NCBI RefSeq assembly: GCF_900113765.1
Contig: NZ_FOQO01000017.1
Location: 1-39,755, forward strand
DNA: 39,755 nucleotides
Reading direction: 5' to 3'
From: Parapedobacter indicus
GTDB taxonomy: Bacteria; Bacteroidota; Bacteroidia; Sphingobacteriales; Sphingobacteriaceae
The notes under the pieces are model-generated. The model searched no databases. It was not told where the DNA came from and worked only from the letters and a program-made list of their open reading frames with translations. Positions 22,358-29,375 of the stretch are shown in pieces; positions within the stretch are counted from its first letter, which is position 1; each line of letters begins with the position of its first letter. The position numbers were made by a program, and so were the translations under genes.

Positions 22358-23425
22358 ATGACTTTTAACTATTATTTTGACAGTCTGATTATACAACCGA
22401 TTACGGCTTGCAATTTAAATTGCTCTTATTGCTATTTGCCAGACAGGAACGTCAAAAATATCATTTCAAAAGAAGTAATTTTTCGAATCAAGGAATCAAT
22501 CGAGCGAAACAAAGAGATTAAAAGTGTGTGTTGGCATTGTGGTGAACCGCTGTTGATGAATATTGACTATTTCCGCGAAATGGTGGAAATTATCCACAAT
22601 GCCGGAATCGCTCAATCTATCCAAACCAATGCAACGTTAATTGATGAGAATTGGTGCCAGTTATTTATTGACTATAAGATACAGGTAAGCGTTAGCTTGG
22701 ATGGCGATTTTGAACATAATAGCGATCGAGTATCATGGAGCGGCAGAAATTCCTTTTATGCTGCCTACGCCGGAATACAAAAACTTCGTGAATCAAATAT
22801 AGCTTTTGACGTTTTGAGCGTAATCAACAAACACAACATAAAAAAGCCAAAGGAAATCTACGAATTCCTGAAGCAGATTGGTTGTAATTCCGTAGGATTC
22901 AACGTCGAAGAAATCGAAAATTTCAACAAAAGGGATCTTGGGTTTTCAGATGATGATGTTCGCCATTTTTGGTTGGTAATTTTTAACGAATGGGTTAAAG
23001 ATGGTTCGATCCGCATCCGGGAATTGGACGAGTGTTTGTCTGCCCTTTTACATGTGTCAGAAACAACGGAGCCGAACAGGGGGGTTATCAATCTCATCCC
23101 TACCATATCATTTAATGGAAATATAGTTTTACTGTCTCCGGAATTTTTAGACGCTAAATCAACGCGTTACCATAACTTCGTTATTGGTAATATGATGACA
23201 GATGATCTTTTCTCATTGACTAATAAGGTTGGAATGATAGACTATGTACAGGACTTTACTGAAGGCGTTAATAATTGCGCTAGCACATGTAGGTACTTTA
23301 ATGGGTGTGGAGGTGGCTATGCAAGTAACAAGTTTTTCGAGAATGGCGATCTATCTTCTACCGCTACCCGATTCTGTCTACATTCAAGAAAATTACTTAT
23401 AGATACGATACTTAATCAGATTTGA
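22358..23425 (+). CDS. Radical SAM/SPASM peptide maturase (cyclophane-forming type)
   Basis: 355 residues. Cys18, Cys22 and Cys25 in CNLNCSYCYLPDR form the CxxxCxxC site for the [4Fe-4S] cluster that cleaves S-adenosylmethionine. The YLPDR extension is a mark of the GrrM/FxsB/XyeB-like maturases that join an aromatic ring to a nearby side chain. Motifs WHCGEPLL, QTNATLID and VSVSLDGD follow in the barrel. The C-terminal SPASM-like region has Cys307, Cys311, Cys317 and Cys340 (CASTCRYFNGCGGGY). A short gene begins two bases after the stop and is the likely substrate. No exporter or protease is adjacent. Confidence 0.88.
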   Translation: MTFNYYFDSLIIQPITACNLNCSYCYLPDRNVKNIISKEVIFRIKESIERNKEIKSVCWHCGEPLLMNIDYFREMVEIIHNAGIAQSIQTNATLIDENWCQLFIDYKIQVSVSLDGDFEHNSDRVSWSGRNSFYAAYAGIQKLRESNIAFDVLSVINKHNIKKPKEIYEFLKQIGCNSVGFNVEEIENFNKRDLGFSDDDVRHFWLVIFNEWVKDGSIRIRELDECLSALLHVSETTEPNRGVINLIPTISFNGNIVLLSPEFLDAKSTRYHNFVIGNMMTDDLFSLTNKVGMIDYVQDFTEGVNNCASTCRYFNGCGGGYASNKFFENGDLSSTATRFCLHSRKLLIDTILNQI

Positions 23426-23426
23426 T

Positions 23427-23630
23427 ATGGATAGCAAAATGGAAACACCACTCAAAAGCGCAGTGTCACGTAAGACCGTTGAATTGGAAAAACTACAGAA
23501 ACAATTAATGGAACGAGTCAATCAGCCGGAATTATATTCTTTTTTGAAATTGAAAGCAAAAAAAGATAAGCGACATATTTCATCCGATATTTGGTGCGCT
23601 TTCAAAAGTAGAAGTACGGTAAACTTATAG
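23427..23630 (+). CDS. Candidate RiPP precursor peptide
   Basis: 67 residues starting 2 bases after the maturase stop, so surely co-transcribed. The first 40 residues are a helical, charged leader (TVELEKLQKQLMERVNQPEL); the tail SSDIWCAFKSRSTVNL holds the only Trp and Cys and a Phe. Three-residue cyclophanes form between an aromatic residue and the residue two places on; W56-C57-A58 and F59-K60-S61 both fit. FKSRS also matches the F-x-S-x-x form that names the FxsA precursor class, though not at the very C-terminus. ATG at 23439 is a second possible start. No known core is identical as far as I recognise. Confidence 0.7.
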   Translation: MDSKMETPLKSAVSRKTVELEKLQKQLMERVNQPELYSFLKLKAKKDKRHISSDIWCAFKSRSTVNL

Positions 23631-23721
23631 CCTCCATCCGGTTAAAAAGTGTATACATTAAATTAGCGAAGAATTCGTGGTAGTCGTTGCCATAATTGTA
23701 ATCTTTCCGGGAATCAACTAC

Positions 23722-23789
23722 GCCTAACGTGGAAAATCCGACCTTGAGCTCCCTAATAAAAATGCGGGTTCGGGTTTGCTACGTTAGAT
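23722..23789. repeat. attC-like recombination site
   Basis: GCCTAAC (23722-23728) and GTTAGAT (23783-23789) fit the RYYYAAC and GTTRRRY boxes of integron attC sites exactly. They pair as CTAACGT/ACGTTAG, with a second interrupted stem (AAATCCGA against TCGGGTTT) and extra unpaired bases on one side, as in attC. Length is 68 bases, within the attC range. It lies 36 bases before the adenylyltransferase gene. No integrase gene is in the window. Confidence 0.42.
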
Positions 23790-23824
23790 AAAATTTTAAC
23801 ATTTACGCAGTAAAAAGTAAATGA

Positions 23825-24703
23825 ATGAAAGTAGAAACCAGGGAAGAGAAATTAAAAGCTATTATAAGTTGGTCTCAAGACAATGCTCATATACGTGCCG
23901 TATTGCTGACAAGTTCCCTTGTAAATCCGGGGGCACCTGTCGATGAATTTAGCGACTTGGATATTGAGTTTATTTTTGAAGACAATAACAGATATGTAGT
24001 AGACAATAGCTGGGTGCATCATTTCGGCCATCCTATTGCTATGGTCGAAGAAGATGAAAGCTGCTTTGATGGTGAGCACGCAATGAAAATGGTATTGTAC
24101 GATGATTATGTAAAAGTAGATTTCAAATTGTATAGCAAATCCAACTTTTTAACGGAAATAAACCAAAGCAAATTATGTGAAGACTGGGACATTGGTTACA
24201 AAGTACTCGTTGATAAAGAAGGATTAACACGGGAAATGAAAAAACCGACTTATCAAGTTTCGATCATCAAAAAACCACAGGGAAAGGAGTTTCAAAGAAT
24301 TCTCAATGATTTCTGGTGGGACACCACTTATGTAGCAAAAAGTCTTATTAGAGATAATATTTTCTATGCCAAATTTATGTCGGAAAACAATATCCGAACC
24401 GACTATTTAAAACCTTTAATTGAGTGGTACATTGCCAGTGAACACGACTGGAACATTACAACGAATAAACACGGAAGGCTTTTTAAACAGTACCTGACAC
24501 CTGAAATGTGGAAAAAAGTACTTCAAACATTTTCGGGTGAGGGTATAAACGATAACTGGAATGCCTTATTTGCCATGGCAGATTTAGTAACCGAAATCGG
24601 AACTGCATTATCTGAAAGATTAGGTTATGAATATCCTACAAATTTAGACGCGGATATAAGGAAATATTTAAATACCGTCAGGAAATTGCCTTACGGCAAA
24701 TAG
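23825..24703 (+). CDS. aadS: Aminoglycoside 6-adenylyltransferase, AadS/ANT(6)-like
   Basis: 292 residues with the nucleotidyltransferase site TSSLVNPGAPVDEFSDLDIE (Asp44 and Asp46 bind metal) and a third acidic residue in YVKVDFKLY (Asp99). The whole length and the C-terminal helical domain (EWYIASEHDWNITTNKHGRL) match ANT(6) enzymes, which transfer AMP from ATP to the 6-OH of streptomycin. AadS is the form known from Bacteroides. An attC-like site lies just ahead of the start, as if the gene were a cassette. Resistance in the host is not shown by sequence alone, so the symbol is tentative. Confidence 0.75.
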   Translation: MKVETREEKLKAIISWSQDNAHIRAVLLTSSLVNPGAPVDEFSDLDIEFIFEDNNRYVVDNSWVHHFGHPIAMVEEDESCFDGEHAMKMVLYDDYVKVDFKLYSKSNFLTEINQSKLCEDWDIGYKVLVDKEGLTREMKKPTYQVSIIKKPQGKEFQRILNDFWWDTTYVAKSLIRDNIFYAKFMSENNIRTDYLKPLIEWYIASEHDWNITTNKHGRLFKQYLTPEMWKKVLQTFSGEGINDNWNALFAMADLVTEIGTALSERLGYEYPTNLDADIRKYLNTVRKLPYGK

Positions 24704-24714
24704 GATGAAATGGG

Positions 24715-25419
24715 ATGCGATTGGCTATAGAAAAACTAACCCTGGAAATTCTGGGAGAAAGGACATTTTCTCCGTTTGACAGCAAAAAACTTGTTGATTG
24801 GGCAGTAACCGTCATGACACTCGGATATGAAAGTGAAAACTTAGTCATTTTAGCCGGTTTGGATTTCGATACGACGGAAATACGGGAAAAGTATTTCTGG
24901 AAATCTATCGAGGATTTGAAGATAGATACCGACAAGAGTGACGAAGAGATCCTTGAGGAATATGCATTGTTGATCGCTGAAAAGGCTGTGGCAGGTGAGA
25001 TAAGCGCCGATCACGCGTTTGGACAGATGCGAAATATTGTATCCGCCAGCGGCTATGACGCACGATACATGGCGTTTTACGAGATAGATGAAGACCTGGA
25101 TTGCTTGAGGTACAATGATGCCGTCCTTTTCAATAGCGAGCTTACGCTAGCAAACCAAAAGGAGTATATTTTGGAGGAGCTTCAGTTGTTTTATGAAATG
25201 GAAAGCCTTGGTATTCCTGTGGACGAACGAAGAAAATGGTACTGTAAACGATGCAAAAAGCTGACCTCCCCTACGCTAAAAACAAAATATCAGTTAAGAA
25301 AGCCCTTCAAATATCAAACCTGGTGCTGTGGCATATGCGGATCGGAAAAACACGTAATAGGGAGTATCCATACGGTTAAAAGAAAAATTATAAAGGAATT
25401 TGTTGGCCGTAATACTTAG
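24715..25419 (+). CDS. Hypothetical protein with C-terminal zinc ribbon
   Basis: 234 residues, acidic and helical in the first two thirds (EKLTLEILGERTFSPFDSKK, DEEILEEYALLIAEKAVAGE), ending in a probable zinc ribbon: CKRCKK near residue 180 and CCGICGSEKHV near 212. It starts 11 bases after the adenylyltransferase stop, so the two may be one unit. I do not recognise the family and have no function to offer. Confidence 0.6.
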   Translation: MRLAIEKLTLEILGERTFSPFDSKKLVDWAVTVMTLGYESENLVILAGLDFDTTEIREKYFWKSIEDLKIDTDKSDEEILEEYALLIAEKAVAGEISADHAFGQMRNIVSASGYDARYMAFYEIDEDLDCLRYNDAVLFNSELTLANQKEYILEELQLFYEMESLGIPVDERRKWYCKRCKKLTSPTLKTKYQLRKPFKYQTWCCGICGSEKHVIGSIHTVKRKIIKEFVGRNT

Positions 25420-25520
25420 CTTAAGATGTTCAAGAAGTCTCTCTACGTACCAGTTATTCTCCTGTTGCTATACGGGCCAAGATACAAATGGCGATAAATA
25501 CAGAAGGACCTGGATTTTTT

Positions 25521-25769
25521 TAAAAGCCCCGAAACGGGGAGAATCGGGGCTTCTTAACTAACCAATTATAAACCTAAATGATGAACCCGACGTGATTTAA
25601 ATAATTACTAAATCACGAAGGGATAAGAATTATTTAAATCATTAAAGGCTCCATCTGACCATTAAAAATCAAATTAACGAACAGATGAAAGACAAATTTT
25701 ACTAACTATGTAACGCATGAAGACCCCGGATTGTTATAACGAATCCGTTAAGGTTTGTTAAAAAGACAG
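25521..25769 (-). ncRNA. Class I small transcription unit, copy E (long form)
   Basis: Stem AAGCCCCGA/TCGGGGCTT (25524-25532 with 25544-25552) around the invariant loop, weaker T-tail (four T). Like copy C it has the extra 105-base segment, with a perfect 13-base inverted repeat GATTTAAATAATT around about 21 bases. The promoter boxes are degenerate: TATAACA in place of TGTAACA and GCGTTACA in place of GCGTTATA. Confidence 0.45.
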
Positions 25770-25977
25770 AACCACACAAATGACCTTGCAAGAATATTTT
25801 GATCGCTATCACTTTTTTATTTTGACCCCTGACATAATGCTGTCACTTGGCATGTATAAGTTTGCATTATCAATTAATCTTTAACGAATAAAAATGGCAA
25901 ACGAAATTAATTCAATGTTATGAAAACGCATCTCAGCTTCTCCGTAACGTATTCCGTAAAAAGTCCAAGATACATAC
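25770..25977. other. Gene-free stretch
   Basis: No supportable gene. It lies between class I copy E and the attC-like hairpin at 25979. The short frame beginning ATGACCTTGCAAGAATATTT near 25780 runs only some 20 codons and has no recognisable likeness. Confidence 0.4.
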
Positions 25978-25978
25978 A

Positions 25979-26022
25979 GCTAACGGGGGCTTTGTGAAAT
26001 CAACAAGCCCCGAACCGTTAGC
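25979..26022. repeat. attC-like hairpin upstream of ydeI-like gene
   Basis: GCTAACG (25979-25985) pairs with CGTTAGC (26016-26022), and GGGGCTT with AAGCCCC inside, separated by unpaired GAA on one side only. This asymmetric stem with AAC/GTT ends resembles an attC site, but at 44 bases it is short and the boxes do not fit RYYYAAC/GTTRRRY. It lies 36 bases ahead of the next gene, the same distance as the attC-like site at 23722-23789. Confidence 0.35.
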
Positions 26023-26057
26023 GGCAAGCAATAGAATGGAAAAAAAAGCCACAGTGT

Positions 26058-26636
26058 ATGACTAAACTAAATACTGTTCCAATATTGGAATTCAAAACAG
26101 CTGAAACATTTGAAACTTGGCTCGCAAAGAATCACGATACCTCAAATGGGCTCTGGATCAAAATATTTAAGAAAGATTCCGGGGAAAAGACCATCAGCTA
26201 TGCAGAGGCACTTGATATAGCGCTTTGCTACGGGTGGATTGATGGTCAAAAACAAGCATATGACAACCAAGCCTGGCTACAAAAATTTTGTCCCCGAAGA
26301 GCAAAAAGTGTTTGGTCCAAAATAAATATTGGACATATCGAACGATTAATTAATGAGGGAAGAATGAGACCCGCAGGATTAAAAGCTGTCGAAAAAGCCA
26401 AAGCCGACGGTAGTTGGGAAAAGGCATACGATTCTCCGAGCAAAATGACCATCCCTGAAGATTTTCTAAAAGAACTTAGCAAAAACAAAAAAGCAGAAAC
26501 GTTTTTTAGGGGTCTCAATAAGACCAATCTTTTCTCCATTGGATTTCGCCTGCAGACTGCAAAAAAACAAGAGACAAGAGAAAAGCGTATGAAAGAAATT
26601 ATTGAAATGCTGGAGAAAGGTGAGAAATTCCGTTAA
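26058..26636 (+). CDS. YdeI/OmpD-associated family protein
   Basis: 192 residues with the family hallmarks: FETWLAKNHDTSNGLWIKIF near the N-terminus, ALDIALCYGWIDGQKQAYD, and FCPRRAKSVWSKINIGHIER, then RMRPAGLKAVEKAKADGSWE. The C-terminal part is basic and helical (KKQETREKRMKEIIEMLEKG). Members are linked with resistance to cationic peptides or bacteriocins in a few bacteria; the mechanism is unknown. Frame intact; preceded by an attC-like hairpin. Confidence 0.88.
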   Translation: MTKLNTVPILEFKTAETFETWLAKNHDTSNGLWIKIFKKDSGEKTISYAEALDIALCYGWIDGQKQAYDNQAWLQKFCPRRAKSVWSKINIGHIERLINEGRMRPAGLKAVEKAKADGSWEKAYDSPSKMTIPEDFLKELSKNKKAETFFRGLNKTNLFSIGFRLQTAKKQETREKRMKEIIEMLEKGEKFR

Positions 26637-26892
26637 ATGATTCGATAAGCCCAAAAAAACACACCTAAGTTCGTTGTCCGGGCTGGCGGATAGACCGAAA
26701 AATTACACCATCATTGAATTTATTTTGACACCCTTGATAAGGCTACTCAACTGACCTTAAACATTACTAATTTTCCAACGGACACCCATCAGGAAGCACC
26801 GGGAATTTTTGGAATAGTACGATCTCAATTATTAAACAAAGAGTGGAATGGAAAAGCTTGTAAAGGTTAGAAACAAAGCCAATCCAACTTTT

Positions 26893-27504
26893 CTATTTTA
26901 CAACCTTGTACTTAATATGTGTCACCACGCCTGTTCCGCTTACATTAACCGGTTCGAGCCTGAGATTCGGTACTCCTTCAAAAATCCTTGAGCCAACACC
27001 AATAGTAACTGGTACAAGATGTAGCCACAATTCGTCAATAAGACCAGCAGCCAGATACTGATTGATGGTACTTGCGCCCCCCATGATCTTCACATTTCGA
27101 CCTCCTGCCGCTTCTTTCGCCATGCTCAATGCTGCTTCGATACCATCCGTAACAAAATGAAATATCGTTCCGCCTTCCATTTCTACCGGTGAGCGTTCCT
27201 TGTGGGAGAGTACAAAAACCGGAGCATGATACGGCGGATTGTCGCCCCACCACCCTTTCCATTCCGATTTATCTCTCCTGTCTTTAGGTCCAAACATGTT
27301 ACTGCCCATGATAAAGGCGCCCGCATCAAGAATAGCATCTATTTCTTTCTTATGCCGATGTTTTTCCGGTTCAGAAAACATCCAACTATCCAGCAAGTCC
27401 GAATCAAACCCGTCGCCAAATGGTTTTTCAAAACTTTGATTATGTCCCGCGGCAAAGCCGTCAAGAGAAACAGTTAATCCGGATGTTACTTTTGCTTTTT
27501 CCAT
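26893..27504 (-). CDS. Dihydrofolate reductase family protein (RibD C-terminal type)
   Basis: 203 residues. SGLTVSLDGFAAG at the start and NVKIMGGASTINQYLAAGLI further on (nucleotide-binding turn), then DELWLHLVPVTIGVGSRIFE, mark the RibD-C/DHFR-like fold. These stand-alone proteins reduce unknown substrates with NADPH; they rarely act as true dihydrofolate reductases. The gene stands alone. A broken relative lies at 32790-32930. Confidence 0.86.
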   Translation of the reverse strand: MEKAKVTSGLTVSLDGFAAGHNQSFEKPFGDGFDSDLLDSWMFSEPEKHRHKKEIDAILDAGAFIMGSNMFGPKDRRDKSEWKGWWGDNPPYHAPVFVLSHKERSPVEMEGGTIFHFVTDGIEAALSMAKEAAGGRNVKIMGGASTINQYLAAGLIDELWLHLVPVTIGVGSRIFEGVPNLRLEPVNVSGTGVVTHIKYKVVK

Positions 27505-27718
27505 GATTGTTCTTTTTACACATGATAAATGGTATTCAATAAGTAGTCGAATGGCATCAGCCTAAATCGACAATGAATTTAAAAAAAGTTTGAATTACCC
27601 TCTTATTTTTTGTCGAACCATCAATGAGGATTTCACGCTGATTGCTTAACCTAAAAAAACGGATTGAAAAACAGGAGCGTTACTTACCCACAAACGGCCA
27701 TCCGGAAGAAATGGCTAC

Positions 27719-28363
27719 TTATTTCTTCAACTTAGCAACTTGTATAGCGATGAACTCCGGCAAATAGTTGGGCGTACAATTTTTTGCCACTATTTCGTCT
27801 TTGTAAAGGCCTGTCTGTTCTCCAAGGGCAATGCATCTGGAGCGAAATTCTTCTTGAAAAATCCCAATTTGACCTGCAGTAAAATTCATCGCCCACTGGA
27901 CTTCGGGTTTCTCCGATGCGATCCGTTTTTCGATTAGAGAAAGTAGGTATTCACTATTGGCGGGAGGAGTCTGTCCTACCCAACGTAAGCGAGCTTGATA
28001 ATACCAGAAAATCCGTCTTTGCAATGGCGAAGGACTATCTACCCAGGATTCCATTAACGCAACCGTCTTTTTATCTTTAACGAGTTGGTTGGCCATAAGC
28101 CAATCGATCAGTTGGTTCTGTTCCGCTGGTATATGCTGCTGAATATCCTTGTCCAAATCATCGATGACTTCTCGCGAAAGAAGTTTTTTATCCATAATTA
28201 GGATTGCCAACTGCCTTGCAAAATATGCGCCCGTTGACCAAAGCTCTATAGCTAATTGGTGGTCTTTTCCGATATCTTTAGCAATGTTCCTAAGATCGCC
28301 AAGCTTGATGGCTTTATTGCTAATTTGACCGAAGATATGTTGCGCTGTGGAGGAAAGTTCCAT
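27719..28363 (-). CDS. DNA alkylation repair protein, AlkD-like
   Basis: 214 residues of helical HEAT-like repeats. LGDLRNIAKDIGKDHQLAIE and LWSTGAYFARQLAILIMDKK, then WLMANQLVKDKKTVALMESW, and WAMNFTAGQIGIFQEEFRSR match the DNA alkylation repair (AlkC/AlkD) family, glycosylases that remove N3- and N7-alkyl purines without flipping the base. The aromatic and acidic residues of the active site appear kept (W...D, WVDSPSP). Stands alone. Confidence 0.82.
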   Translation of the reverse strand: MELSSTAQHIFGQISNKAIKLGDLRNIAKDIGKDHQLAIELWSTGAYFARQLAILIMDKKLLSREVIDDLDKDIQQHIPAEQNQLIDWLMANQLVKDKKTVALMESWVDSPSPLQRRIFWYYQARLRWVGQTPPANSEYLLSLIEKRIASEKPEVQWAMNFTAGQIGIFQEEFRSRCIALGEQTGLYKDEIVAKNCTPNYLPEFIAIQVAKLKK

Positions 28364-28511
28364 AGTTATGCGTTATGCTGTATGTTAATAAGCTGCGCTT
28401 TAGTAAACTGCTTTCAAATTTAAGATTTCTTCAAAATATCCGCTCCAAATCCGCCGAAAACGGCTGTATTCGGAAATTCCGGTATCGGCACCACCACAAA
28501 ACACACCATGT

Positions 28512-28715
28512 CTACATATCCGATTCTTCCAATTCAAATAATTCTTCTATCGATTTTTCTAAAACCCTTGCCAACTTTAACGCGAGAACAGTAGAAGGCA
28601 CATATTTCGCAGCTTCCAAAGCATTGATCGTTTGCCGACTTACTCCGACAGCCTGTGCCAATGTATCTTGGGAGAAGCCTTTGATCACACGATTTATTTT
28701 GATCTGATTTTTCAT
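28512..28715 (-). CDS. Xre-family helix-turn-helix regulator
   Basis: 67 residues, almost all HTH: KINRVIKGFSQDTLAQAVGV, SRQTINALEAAKYVPSTVLA, then an acidic end (ELFELEESDM). Small regulators of this form (YozG-like) control adjacent membrane proteins. Its ATG overlaps the stop of the upstream membrane protein by four bases, so the two are one operon. Confidence 0.85.
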   Translation of the reverse strand: MKNQIKINRVIKGFSQDTLAQAVGVSRQTINALEAAKYVPSTVLALKLARVLEKSIEELFELEESDM

Positions 28716-29197
28716 TGCTCCCTCCTATTGCTATATCGCCACCACTGGATGTTGAAAATTAAGATGAAAAGGATCAACAAAAAATGAGGGAACAAAACCA
28801 TAAGTGATAAATATTGCGTCCCAAACACGAATAAATTGGCCACTACCGCATACAATATTGATAAAATAATAGCCCACGACCAAGCGAACAGCCGTAAACT
28901 AGTAATAAACTCATCTTCGACTATTTTTCTGCTAAAGGCAATTCCACATAAACCTAAAAGCGCCCCTAAAACGATCAGAATGAAACCCAGGTTTACATCG
29001 GAGAAACCAAAATAAACAGGCCCACCATCTCTAAACGGTGTATTATCTGCTATCACGAACATTCTTACTGTTAGATTTTTAAAGTCATACTTGATTAATG
29101 ACCGATAAGAATCATTCAAAAAAATTGAAACTGATATAATAATAAGGATATATCCTAGCCAACGAAAATATCTGGGTAAAAGTGGTATTCTTTTCAT
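28712..29197 (-). CDS. Four-helix membrane protein linked to the HTH regulator
   Basis: 161 residues with four membrane helices (about 12-28, 67-87, 104-124, 130-152) and a 35-residue external loop after the first. The operon order of such a membrane protein ahead of a small Xre regulator is common in Bacteroidota and Firmicutes (DUF2178-like), but the exact family is not certain. Its role is unknown; it may sense envelope state and affect the regulator. Confidence 0.72.
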   Translation of the reverse strand: MKRIPLLPRYFRWLGYILIIISVSIFLNDSYRSLIKYDFKNLTVRMFVIADNTPFRDGGPVYFGFSDVNLGFILIVLGALLGLCGIAFSRKIVEDEFITSLRLFAWSWAIILSILYAVVANLFVFGTQYLSLMVLFPHFLLILFILIFNIQWWRYSNRREQ

Positions 29198-29375
29198 GAT
29201 GTCTATGATCTAAAAGCCTATGACGAAAGTAAGAATTATTTTACATATTGTCAAATATTTCTTACAAAATGTAATGTTTACTTGTCATTTTAGTGATAAA
29301 TATTCATAATTGTTAATGAGTGGATGTCTAGAAAAATACGGCTATGTTAGCTGGATTAATGTAAATTTGAATTGA

